NCBI GenBank assembly: GCA_947440575.1
Contig: CANETF010000010.1
Location: 1-52,217 of the forward strand
Length of the DNA: 52,217 bases
Source of the DNA: Verrucomicrobiaceae bacterium
Lineage (GTDB): Bacteria > Verrucomicrobiota > Verrucomicrobiia > Verrucomicrobiales > Verrucomicrobiaceae
Direction: 5' to 3'
Each line of letters starts with the position of its first letter. The first letter of the stretch is position 1. The notes under the pieces were generated by a model that worked only from the letters and a program-made list of their open reading frames with translations, made no database searches and was not told the origin of the DNA. The translations under genes were made by a program, and so were the position numbers. Positions 1 to 9,000 of the stretch are shown piece by piece.

Positions 1-182
1 AACGCGGGAATCAACCCCGAAGCAAACCGCATACACATCACCCGCTTCGACGGAGTGCGCAGCTAGCTCCACCCCGGGCTTGTTCAACAACCATTAGCTT
101 TGGTGTGCTTCGCAACCAAAGCTAACTTGGGGGTTCGCCCTTGGTTCTTCGAAGGATGTGATCATGGGACTGTTTCGGCCTG
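1..182. other. Window-edge non-coding stretch with hairpin
   Basis: No convincing gene. It holds an inverted repeat at about 95-127 (arms TTAGCTTTGGT / ACCAAAGCTAA, 11 bp) that lies downstream of the 180-aa gene on the minus strand. It could end that transcript, but there is no T-run. Next to it, at about 69-92, lies a GC-rich stretch (CCACCCCGGGCTTGTTC). Confidence 0.4.
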
Positions 183-725
183 CTAAGTCTGGATGCGGGA
201 ACGCCAAAATGCAAAGTGGGAGGCTGCTGTGCTAGCTCCGACACTGAAATCGTCCTGCTCTAATGGCGTGGAGAACGCGACTGGAGTGAACGGTAGCAGG
301 AAGTGTGTGTGGGCAGTGCTGAAAGCTCCGACGGTCTTCGGCCGACTAGCGAGCCACGATGAATCAAACTCCGACTGAATCCAATCTCTGGCCAAAGCTG
401 GATGTAGCAATGACAGGCCGACGACCAACTGGGGACTGACCCATGAACCACCTCTAATGGCGCCACAAAACTCGTCGGCATAGTCTCGCTCTGATCCAAC
501 GAGAGCACATGTGAGTGCAGTAAGCTGCTCGCGCCAAGCCCCACACCGAAAGAGGTATCGCCAGTAATCTGGCTCCGCCCTCAACCGCTGTGCAACTTCT
601 CGGAAATGGCCCAAGTCGGCTTCAGCGCCGGCGTCCGACCAAACGAGATTCAGCGGAATGAGGTAGTATGGGACTGAGCCTGCCTGTCCAAGCCAACTAA
701 ATACTCTGTGTTGGTCTGACGACAT
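183..725 (-). CDS. Hypothetical protein, 180 aa
   Basis: Unrecognised soluble protein. The start was set at the ATG at 725 (MSSDQHRVFSWLGQ); the open frame continues upstream to 827, but that part lies within a 94-bp non-coding module (750-843) that recurs at 45700-45793. It has no signal peptide or membrane segment and is rich in Trp and Arg in the middle, including a DYWRYLFRCGAWREQL stretch around residues 52-67. Codon use is less GC-biased than in neighbouring genes, which suggests recent acquisition. The only context clue is the shared module, which also precedes the unrelated 122-aa gene at 45322-45690. Function unknown. Confidence 0.6.
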   Translation of the reverse strand: MSSDQHRVFSWLGQAGSVPYYLIPLNLVWSDAGAEADLGHFREVAQRLRAEPDYWRYLFRCGAWREQLTALTCALVGSERDYADEFCGAIRGGSWVSPQLVVGLSLLHPALARDWIQSEFDSSWLASRPKTVGAFSTAHTHFLLPFTPVAFSTPLEQDDFSVGASTAASHFAFWRSRIQT

Positions 726-749
726 GGCGAGTGGCGTTGAGGTTGGGCG

Positions 750-843
750 AACAGTGTAATTAGTGCGATTCAATATCGCCAAAGGCGATATTTTCACGCA
801 CCCAATCGCCCGCAGACTGTCGCCCAAAGCCCATCAAGTCAAG
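750..843 (-). promoter_or_regulatory. 94-bp upstream module, copy A, with stem-loop
   Basis: This segment aligns without gaps to 45700-45793, with 72 of 94 positions identical by hand count. Both copies lie immediately upstream of a minus-strand gene (25 bp here, 10 bp in copy B). The core at 772-792 is a perfect stem: arms AATATCGCC and GGCGATATT around an AAA loop. Differences between copies fall in all three codon positions of every frame I tried, so a conserved peptide is unlikely. It could be a 5'-UTR regulatory RNA, a mobile promoter or a recombination site. Confidence 0.55.
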
Positions 844-1108
844 GTTCCAGCAACTTGATTCAGATTCGTTGATCTTTTTGATATTTAGATTTTTCGAATC
901 TCCAACCCAATCGATATGCAAATGGCTGATATCGATACAGTTAACATTACCGAACCTTTCGCGGCGTGATTCATCCCCCACCAAGCCGCCTGCCAAGTCC
1001 GTGGTCCACCTCCAAAAAACCACGCGCCCCCGCCTCCCCTTCCCCCATCCATTTCTCCCTCGCCCCACCTTTTCCCTCCTCTGCGCCCATCACAAGCGGA
1101 TTCCATCC
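844..1108. other. Intergenic stretch, nothing recognised
   Basis: AT-rich at 845-960, then C-rich. No gene-like frame, tRNA or terminator was seen. Confidence 0.4.
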
Positions 1109-2076
1109 TCACCGCGCACGCTTCCAAATCGGCGGCACAATCTTCCCCCGCTTCACCGCCATCACCACCAGCGCAATCCCCGTCCCCGTGCACAGCACCA
1201 GCGCCAGCACCAGCGCCAGCACCGACGACTCCACCCCAAAATCTCCCCCCGTCAGAAAATCCGGCCCCTTAATCGTCGACCGGATCAGCCCCTGCGCCGC
1301 GTCATTGCCGGACACAATGCTCGAGAAAATCGCCGACTGCGTGTAGTTCCACGCCACGTGAAATCCCATGCTCATCCAGAGCCGGCCCGTCAGCATCAAA
1401 GCCCCCGCCAGCAAAATGCCCGCCTCAACCGCAATGAACAACGCCCCCTCCAGCGTCCCCTGAGGGTTCATCAAATGAGTCAGCCCAAACACCAGCGACG
1501 ACACCACCAGCGCCGCCCAACTGCCAAACCACGTCTCAATGGATCGATACAAAACCCCGCGAAACAACAACTCCTCAAACACCCCCGCACTCAGCGCCAT
1601 CGCAATCGCCGGAATCATGAACCTCCACGGGTTCAACCCTTCAATGCGGTAACAACCCAGCGCCATCAGAATCAATTCGCACACAGCATACAATCCTGCG
1701 CCCACCAACAGACCAATCCCCAACTCCCGCCTCATCCCCGGCAACGCCAGCTCCGAAACCTCACGCTTCTCGATGAAGAACGCATACCCCAGATACACCC
1801 CAAACCCCGCAATCGCCAAAGCCACAATGTGCTGCACCGACTTAGATCGGTTCTCGAAACGATTGTCATTTTGATCCGGTGAGCGCAGCGGCCTCAGTGG
1901 CAAGGAAGTCGTGCAGCCCGCTATGAAGTCAATAGCGGGCAAGCGGCTGACGTAGCCAATGAGGCTGCTCCGCCGCTGGGCAAAGTGACAAGCATTTCGA
2001 GAGTCGGTCTAGGTCCAGATGTGGCAATGCCACTCGGGACAGCAGTTAGCTTTTGAGGCGGAAGGTTCAAGCGCAT
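1109..2076 (-). pseudogene. CPBP-family intramembrane metalloprotease, split near its 5' end by a 165-bp element
   Basis: CPBP (CAAX protease / bacteriocin-processing) family membrane protein. The family motifs are intact in the part at 1109-1842: EELLFR (Glu-Glu-x-x-x-Arg), FGLTH (F-x-x-x-H) and HVAWN (H-x-x-x-N), set among several hydrophobic segments. The 5' end is interrupted by an element at 1845-2009 flanked by TA at 1843-1844 and 2010-2011. Deleting the element and one TA joins the upstream frame (a natural start at 2076, MRLNLPPQ..., or at 2109) in frame to ...GPKSVQHIVALAIAG. As it stands, a 277-aa frame can still be read from an ATG inside the element at 1942, which would give about 34 foreign N-terminal residues, or from a GTG at 1837. 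The protease core may therefore still be made. The upstream neighbour is the DUF1254 gene, 16 bp away. Confidence 0.8.
1843..2011. mobile_element. MITE-like element, copy 1 (165 bp plus TA target duplication)
   Basis: The element occupies 1845-2009 and is flanked by TA on both sides. Its ends form a terminal inverted repeat: GATCGGTTCTCGAAA at the left, and the right end read in reverse complement is GACCGACTCTCGAAA. The length is identical to copy 2 at 44186-44350 and the two are very similar throughout. There is no transposase inside. TA duplication and short inverted ends are typical of non-autonomous relatives of IS630/Tc1-mariner elements; that assignment is inference. Confidence 0.85.
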
Positions 2077-2092
2077 CTCCCAGTGGCAAAAA

Positions 2093-3631
2093 CTAATCCA
2101 CCAGCTCAATCTCGTCGGGACGCCAAGTCTTGTCGAACCACGGCTCCAGCGGCCCGTAAAGCCTCAGAATCATGAACCAGCCTTTTCCAGGCAGCGTCTG
2201 CACCCAGTTGTTCTCGTAACCCTCCGGAGCCTTCGGCCCAAAGAACACGTCCACCGAGCCATCCGCATTCACCTTCAAATCCTTCGCCTGGCTCGTCACA
2301 CTCGGCGCTTTCTGATTCGTCTGAATCATCGAGCGCGTCTGATTGTCATACACAATCACCGACCAGAAATCCTTCACCGGCACGTTCGGTGGCAAATGCA
2401 TCTTGTAAGTCTTGCCGCCGTCGAAAGGGTTGCCATTCGAGTCCTGCACCGACCACGGATACTGCGAACCTTTGCCAACCATCTTCATCTCCATCGCAGG
2501 GGTGACGCCAGTGGCAAAGTAGTAGTAAAAGATGTACCCGTCCATGTTCGTCACCCCGGGTGACGTCTCAAACTTGTAGCCGCCGAAGAAAGGCAGCCGC
2601 CACGTGCTCCCCGGATAAAAGTAGGCTTCTGGCGAGCGAACCTTAAACGCGATGCTGCGGGCCGTGACAGCACCAATGTTGGCGGCATCAGTGAGGATCT
2701 TTTTCATCCGTTCGTCCGGAGCAAAGGGCTTGCCCTTCTCAATGCCAATCGAGGCAAAAAGCCCAAGCATCGTCGGATCACTGCCAATGGGCGGCTCCTC
2801 CTGAATCACCTGGTTCAACATTTCCCAAAAAGCGTAGTCTCCTGGCGCGACAAACGTGGCCGGAACTCCAGACGCATTCGCAAACTTCATCGCCGGCGGA
2901 TTGCCCTGCTCGGAGAGCTGATAGATTTTCAAGTGCTTCTTCACCATCTCCACGCCCGGCTTGGTGGAACCATCCACCACAAAGGCCCGGAAGAAGAGCC
3001 AGTTGCCATAAGTCTTCGGCCGCAAAACGACATACCCTGCCGGAACTTCGCCCTCATAACCGGGAGGCAGAACAAGATACTTGCCGCCCTGGCCCTGATC
3101 CTCGCCAGTGATCCCAACATCAGCAACCCAGCGATACCAGAAATCGTTCACACCGCCGAGAACCTTGGACGGCACTTCGACCACGAGCGGCCCCTTCTTG
3201 GTGTCGATCCAAATGAAGTTGTAGATCGTGTTGTCATTCGCCGTGAGTTCGACAGAGCGGGGATCCACCAGCCCCTCCCAAAGAACATCCGTCTGGTTGT
3301 CCGGTCCAAACTCACGCAGCGAATCACGCATCCCCGCTTGGTTCACCACCGGAATCGCCATGAGATAAGCCTGCAACGCCCGCGACCGATCAAGATTGTC
3401 GTAGATCTTCTCGACCGTTTCGGCGGAGGGATAACCGTAACTCAGATTCAGCGTGCCGATCGAGCTTTCGATTTTGTCGGGAACAGCCACCCCGGGAGCA
3501 ATGGGCGTCGAATACTTCAGGTTCGGATCCGCCGGAATCGAGTAGCGTTCCTCAGCGCCCAAAAGGAACGGATTAGCAAGCAGCGCAGCGAACGCAGCGC
3601 GCAGAATGATTGGTTTGCGTTGAGTTTCCAT
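2093..3631 (-). CDS. DUF1254/DUF1214 domain-containing secreted protein, 512 aa
   Basis: A two-domain protein of a widespread family of unknown biochemical role. Residues 1-25 form a signal peptide (hydrophobic AAFAALLANPFLLGA), so it is probably periplasmic. The DUF1254 domain covers roughly residues 60-200 (TVEKIYDNLDRSRALQAYL, then NDNTIYNFIWIDTKKGPLVVEVP). The DUF1214 domain is at about 370-500, with the typical DFWSVIVYDNQTRSMIQTNQ and the terminal GKGWFMILRLYGPLEPWFDKTW regions. Length and domain order are normal for the family. It is a single gene, with about 210 bp of non-coding sequence upstream. Confidence 0.9.
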   Translation of the reverse strand: METQRKPIILRAAFAALLANPFLLGAEERYSIPADPNLKYSTPIAPGVAVPDKIESSIGTLNLSYGYPSAETVEKIYDNLDRSRALQAYLMAIPVVNQAGMRDSLREFGPDNQTDVLWEGLVDPRSVELTANDNTIYNFIWIDTKKGPLVVEVPSKVLGGVNDFWYRWVADVGITGEDQGQGGKYLVLPPGYEGEVPAGYVVLRPKTYGNWLFFRAFVVDGSTKPGVEMVKKHLKIYQLSEQGNPPAMKFANASGVPATFVAPGDYAFWEMLNQVIQEEPPIGSDPTMLGLFASIGIEKGKPFAPDERMKKILTDAANIGAVTARSIAFKVRSPEAYFYPGSTWRLPFFGGYKFETSPGVTNMDGYIFYYYFATGVTPAMEMKMVGKGSQYPWSVQDSNGNPFDGGKTYKMHLPPNVPVKDFWSVIVYDNQTRSMIQTNQKAPSVTSQAKDLKVNADGSVDVFFGPKAPEGYENNWVQTLPGKGWFMILRLYGPLEPWFDKTWRPDEIELVD

Positions 3632-3843
3632 GGGCGATGCGGTTAAGGGTTGTTCTCTTGGCGATTAAAGCAAAAGGATACGATTTTCGCTGACCTTAGA
3701 GTGGTTGCACCAGCCTTGGAAATCTCAAATTCAAATTAAACCGTTTCCCGAAAAAATGGCTTTTCATCCTACGAGCGCAACAACCCCAGCGGCAAGCCAG
3801 TCGCGCCACGCCGCAACAGGATTAAAGGTTGCAGTCAAGAGGT

Positions 3844-4698
3844 TCATTTCGACTCGGGGCGGGAAGCCGATTGTCTACCACCGCCTCGTTCTGCGTCCGG
3901 TTTGAGTGCGCCTAGGGACTCAAGAATGGCTCGTGTGATTCCCTCCCGTTTCGGAAGATCTTCCATTCGTCCAGGGGTATCGATGTTTAGAGCGAAGAAA
4001 ACCGGTCCAGTTGCATGCTCAACCCAACCGACCCACCAACCAATGGTGCCGCTCCATCCGGTCTTTCCTCGCAGTATCCAATCGCGGCCGGCTTCAATAA
4101 GAATCAAATCTTTAACCAATCGTTGGTCAGCAACCCTGAAGGGAAGCTCGTTCTGGTAAAGCTTTCTGAGAAAGCCAATTTGTTCGTGCGCTGAGATCTG
4201 AAGATTCCCTTCAACCCAAAATGGACTCTTTCCCGTGGGGTCTTCGTTCCCGTATTGAGCCCTTTCCAAATACTCCCGTTCCTTTTGCTCCCCAATCTTT
4301 TCCGCAAACCCTTCGTAAACCCAAACAACGGAGTGCCGCATGGAGGAGCGGAGATCTTGATCCTGATTCCAGCTCGGAATCGATCTCTTGGTTCCATCCC
4401 ACGTGATTTTCTCGAACTCATCGCGAACAACACCTGAATCCAAAGCGAAAAGAGCGTGCGGAATTTTGAAGGTTGATGCAGGTGAATACCGCTTTCCAGC
4501 CCGCTCAGTGTTGAATGCCATGTAGCCCTTCGATGCACGGCGTTCATCGCAGATGACAATCGTTCCTTCGGCCTTGTATTGACTGAAAAATTCTCCCCAA
4601 TCCGCCACTTCTACGGCGGTATTAGCCTGTGCAACGCACGACAACGCCGCAAACAGCACGCCGAAGAGACTTGTTGGACGGTAAAGGTTTCGATGCAT
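3844..4698 (-). CDS. Class D (OXA-type) beta-lactamase, 284 aa
   Basis: Serine beta-lactamase that would hydrolyse beta-lactam antibiotics in the periplasm. From the ATG at 4698 the protein starts with a signal peptide (MHRNLYRPTSLFGVLFAALS, cleavage near AQA). All class D motifs are present: S-T-F-K at residues 75-78 (catalytic Ser75, Lys78, the carboxylated lysine in this class), S-V-V at 123-125, Y-G-N at 149-151, an F-W-V-E-G motif at about 160-164, and K-T-G at 212-214 followed by a WWVGWVE segment. The tail after about residue 270 is polar and rich in Arg and Ser. The frame is open up to 4764 but those residues precede the signal peptide. No mobile-element genes flank it, so it may be a resident chromosomal enzyme. 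Substrate range cannot be read from the sequence. Confidence 0.92.
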   Translation of the reverse strand: MHRNLYRPTSLFGVLFAALSCVAQANTAVEVADWGEFFSQYKAEGTIVICDERRASKGYMAFNTERAGKRYSPASTFKIPHALFALDSGVVRDEFEKITWDGTKRSIPSWNQDQDLRSSMRHSVVWVYEGFAEKIGEQKEREYLERAQYGNEDPTGKSPFWVEGNLQISAHEQIGFLRKLYQNELPFRVADQRLVKDLILIEAGRDWILRGKTGWSGTIGWWVGWVEHATGPVFFALNIDTPGRMEDLPKREGITRAILESLGALKPDAERGGGRQSASRPESK

Positions 4699-5136
4699 CC
4701 TATCTTGCAGAATTGTGTGTCTCCTCTCCTCCGATAGCAAGATCCTGCGATCCCCCCACGACAAACATAACGGGGCAAGCCTACTAAATCAAAGGATTGC
4801 AGAACATCGAAAGCCCAAAAATCCTGCGGCCTCCTTGAAATTTCGTGCACCCGTAAAAATCCAATCTTTTGCCTCGGATAATCAAACCACAAACCCACCC
4901 AAAGACAAATCATCTCCCGTTCCCACCCGAACGCTCCCAAAACCACCCCATCATCGCTTCAACCCCGCCCCCACATTCCCCAAGTCCACCCACCAGCTCC
5001 CATCTCCGGCGCATCAATGCCCAACCGAAAACGTCACTCTTTTCATATTTGTAATATTTTTGATAACATTTGTATTGATTAAATGACTCTTGCGGTTTAT
5101 CATCTGAAATACTGCACCCCTCCACCGTTTCCCGTT
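4699..5136. other. Intergenic region with AT-rich promoter-like tract
   Basis: No gene. About 5040-5085 is strikingly AT-rich (repeated TTTGTAATATTTTTGATAAC-type sequence) immediately upstream of the PEP-CTERM gene, and may hold its promoter. A similar AT-rich tract (5965-6040) precedes the giant surface-protein gene. Confidence 0.4.
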
Positions 5137-5850
5137 ATGAAAATTCCAACGCTCACTCTGATTGTCCTGACTGGCCTGATCGCCGCCAGCAAGCCTCTCC
5201 AGGCTGCGTCCATTGGCTGGGGTAACCAAGCTTTCGATACCCTCGTCGACAGCAACGGCCTCCCCCTCGATAACACCTTCACCTTCGAAATCGGCACCTT
5301 CATCAACGGTTTCGTCCCCACCGCCAGCAACCTGACCGACTGGGCCGCCAACTGGACCATCTTCGACGCCGCCACCCTCAACACCAACGAACTCTTCCTC
5401 GGCAGCGGCCCCCTCAACTTCTTCACCAGCACCGCCACCCACCAGACCAATTCCCAGTCCAGTTCCCTCTTCACCACCCCCGGCTCCACCTTCGCCCAAA
5501 ACACCCAGGCCTTCCTCTGGGCCTACGATTCCAAAGCCGTCAGCTTCACCTCCGAATGGGCCCTCGTCACCGACCTCGTCTCCACCGGTAACGCCGCCGA
5601 CTCCTGGCGCTTCCCCAGCCCCACCAACGACACCGGCTTCCTCACCTGGTCCCTCGCCGACGCCGACAACGCGGCCTTCGGCAAACTCAGAAACGGCACC
5701 ATCGCAGGTGGTGGCGACTTCACCGTCCAACCCGCCACCTTCAGCCTCCAAACCCACCAAGTCCCTGAACCCGGTGGCGCCCTCCTCATCGCCAGCGCCG
5801 GCCTCCTCTTCATGCTCCGCCGTGCTCGCTTCATCAGCCAAAGCCGTTAA
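5137..5850 (+). CDS. PEP-CTERM sorting domain protein, 237 aa
   Basis: Secreted protein handled by the exosortase system. The start at 5137 gives a standard signal peptide (MKIPTLTLIVLTGLIAASKP, cleavage near QAA); an upstream ATG at 5083 is less likely. The C terminus carries the tripartite sorting signal: V-P-E-P, then the hydrophobic stretch GGALLIASAGLLFML, then an Arg-rich end (RRARF). The middle is rich in Asn, Thr and Phe with no recognised enzyme domain. Exosortase itself is not in this window. PEP-CTERM proteins usually end up in the envelope or extracellular matrix. A strong terminator follows at 5909-5939. Confidence 0.9.
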   Translation: MKIPTLTLIVLTGLIAASKPLQAASIGWGNQAFDTLVDSNGLPLDNTFTFEIGTFINGFVPTASNLTDWAANWTIFDAATLNTNELFLGSGPLNFFTSTATHQTNSQSSSLFTTPGSTFAQNTQAFLWAYDSKAVSFTSEWALVTDLVSTGNAADSWRFPSPTNDTGFLTWSLADADNAAFGKLRNGTIAGGGDFTVQPATFSLQTHQVPEPGGALLIASAGLLFMLRRARFISQSR

Positions 5851-5908
5851 CCCCTTCCCTCCCAAAAAATTTCCGAGCAGTCAGGTGTGTCTGCCGGTGT
5901 GTGGTAAA

Positions 5909-5939
5909 CGCCCTCCGAATTCGTTCGGAGGGCGTTTTT
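5909..5939 (+). terminator. Rho-independent terminator of the PEP-CTERM gene
   Basis: Perfect 11-bp stem (CGCCCTCCGAA / TTCGGAGGGCG) with a TTCG loop, followed directly by TTTTT. It sits 58 bp after the stop codon and isolates the PEP-CTERM gene from the downstream giant gene. Confidence 0.92.
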
Positions 5940-6053
5940 CTTCCTCTCATTTCTCACAACTTAGGTGATTTTATATGAATAATATGTTTTCTATGTTTTT
6001 CATATTGCTTTCCATCCCTTTCTTGTTTAATATTCCTTAGCTATTCGCCCCCC

Positions 6054-9000
6054 ATGTTCCGGCCCCTCTCTTTTTTCTGCCGCTCCCGCTCAGCCCTCCT
6101 CCTGCTGAGCGCTTGCGTGAATCTGATGGATTCCTCCCTCTGGGCACAGGCTCCCTCCTCCTTCACCGCCTCCGGCTATGTCCGTCGCGACGGCGATGGC
6201 AATGGCGATCCCTCCGATCCCGATACCCCCATGGCCGGCGTCATCGTCCGCCTCCACTCGGATCCCAACGGCGACGGTAACCCCGCCGACGGCGCCATCA
6301 TCGCCACCACCGCCACCGACAGCGGCGGCTACTACGAGTTCAACATCCCCAATGGCACCTACGTCATCCAACAAATCGATCCCCTCAGCGCCATCAGCAC
6401 CTACGATTCCCAAGGCTCGCTTACCGACAGCCTCACAGCCATCACCATCGCAGGCAGCAGCCAGTCCGACCTCGACTTCCTCGACTTCGGCGCCCAACTT
6501 TTCGCCGTCAGCGGCCGCGTCTTCGCCGACAGCGCCCCCAATGACGGCCTCTTCGGTCCCACGGACCAACCCGTCGGTGCCGTCCTCATCCGCCTCCACG
6601 CCGACTTGAACAATAACGGCCTCATCGATTCCGGCGAACCCCTCATCACCGACGCCGCCACCGGACTCACCGGCCGCTTCGGCTTCGGCGGTCTCGTCGC
6701 AGGCTTCTACGTCGTCCAGGAACTCGACCCCGTCGGTGCCACCAGCGTCAACGACCGCTCCGGCTCCCCTTCCGACAACCAAAATGGCGTCCAAATCACC
6801 ACCGCCGATGTCACCAATGCCGATTTCCTCGACCAAGGCATCACCGTCGCCGCCATTCGCGGCAACGTCCGGGACGACCTCAACAACAACGGCAACCCCG
6901 CCGATCCCGACCCACCCCTCGGCGGTGTCCAACTCCTCCTCTTCACCGACCCCAACGCCGACGGCAACCCCTTCGACGGCTATGCCGTCAGCCTCACCGC
7001 CACCAACCTCCTCGGCAACTACTCCTTCCCCCAACTCCCCTCGGGCAGCTACGTCGTCTTCCAGTTTGCCCCCCAAGGCGCCACCAGCACCTGGGACGCC
7101 CAAGGCTCCATCCTCGATGGCATGGTCGGCGTCACCATCGCCGGTTCAGACGCCACCGGCCGCGACTTCCTCGACACCGCTGCCCTCCTCGGCACCGCTT
7201 CCGGCTTCGTCACCGAAGACGGCGGCAATCAAGACGGTCTCTTCACCATGGATGACGCCGAAGTCGCCGGCGTCGAATTCCGCATCTACGCTGACCTCGA
7301 TGGCAACGCCATCGTCTCCGCCGATGACATCGACCTCGGCCTCACTACCAGCATCGTCGGCGGCTCCTTCCAATTCACCCGCCTCGTTTACGGCCTGTAC
7401 GTCGTCGAAGAAAACGTCCCCTCCGGTGCCACTCCCGTCAACGACCTCGGTGGCAGCGAAGACGACGGCGTCATGGGCTTCGACCTCAACTCCAGCGACT
7501 TCCAAAACCTCTTCTTCCTGAATCAAGGCATCGCCATCGCCTCCGTCTCCGGTTCCGTCCGCAACGACCTCAACGCCAACGGCAACCCCGCCGATCCCGA
7601 CCCCGCCCTCCCCAACGTCCCCATCACCATCCACACCGACCCCAATGGCGACGGCAACCCCGCCGAAGGCCTCCTCATGGGCTCCACCGTCACCAACGCC
7701 CTCGGCACGTACCAGTTCCCCGCTCTCGCCCCCCGCAACTACGTCGTCACCGCCACCGATGTCGTCGGCGCCACCAGCACCTACGACACCGACGCCCCCC
7801 TCAACGACAACCGCATCCGCGTCACCCTCTCCGGCACCAACCTCACCGCCCGCGACTTCCTCGATACCGGCGCCATCCTCTCCACCGTCTCAGGCTCCGT
7901 CTTCAATGACGGCCCCACAAGCGTCGGCGTCTTCAGTGGCGACGACGTCCCCCTCCCCGGCGTCTTCCTCCGCCTCTACGCCGACGCCAATGCCAACGGC
8001 TCCCTCGACCTCACCGACCCCCTCATCACCACCACCGCCACCATCCGCAGCGGCGCCTACAACTTCCCCGGTCTCCCCAGCGGCAACTACCTCGTCAACG
8101 AACTCGACCCTCCCGGCACCACCAGCCTCGCCGACTCCCAGGGCAATCCCACCGACAACCTCATCGCCCTCTCCCTCTCCGGCACCAACTTCACCGGCCG
8201 CAACTTCCTCGACACCGGCGCCACCTTCTCCAACGTCATCGGCCAGGTCCGCGACGACGCCGACAGCGACGGCAACATCGCCGACCCCGACCAACCCATC
8301 CCCGGCGTCACCGTCCGCCTCTACATCGACCTCTACTCGGACGGCCAACTCACCGTCGAAGACATCTACCTCGGCGGCGACGTCGTCACCGACTCCAACG
8401 GCCAGTTCACCTTCACCAACCTCCCCGGCGGCAGCTACCTCCTTCAAGAAGTCGACCCCCGCGGCGGCACCAGCACCGGCGACTCCCAAGGCGCCAATGA
8501 CAACCTCGTCGGTGTCCAACTCACCAACGCCAACGACTCCACCACCGTCTTCCTCGACGCCTACGACCCCACTGGCTACCTCTATGATGCCGTCACCGGT
8601 CAAATCCTCTCCGGTGGCTCCGTCTCCGTCTCAGGCCCTGCCGCCGCCAATCTCATCCTAAACGGCTCCACCGGCCAATACGTCTTCGAAACCACCACCC
8701 CGGGCACCTACACCATCACCGTCATTGCCCCCCCCGGCTTCATCGCCGCCCCCCTCCGCTCCGCCCTCCCCACCGCCCTCGACCCCACCGGCATGGCCAA
8801 TCCCACCGCCCTCGGCTCCGGTGAAAACCCCACCTCCCCCGGCTTCCTCACCGCCGCCACCGCCATCGCCAACCCCTTCCACACCCAAATCACCCTCGCC
8901 CCCGGCGACCCCCTCGTCATCAACAACAACTTCCCCTTCGTCCGCATCGACCCACCCTCCTTCGCCTACTGGACCGCCTCCAAACCCGGCGCCGGCGGCA

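Noticed and set aside
732..850. Conserved leader peptide (KI-PLAILNRTN) encoded by the 94-bp module
   Set aside because: Similarity is better explained by the stem-loop: differences hit all codon positions equally, and copy A has a stop near the start of the frame.
869..1882. 337-codon plus-strand frame rich in Arg, Pro and His
   Set aside because: Antisense of the CPBP gene and its spacer; no family features.
1921..2109. Independent 62-aa gene
   Set aside because: It is the severed 5' part of the CPBP gene running into the MITE.
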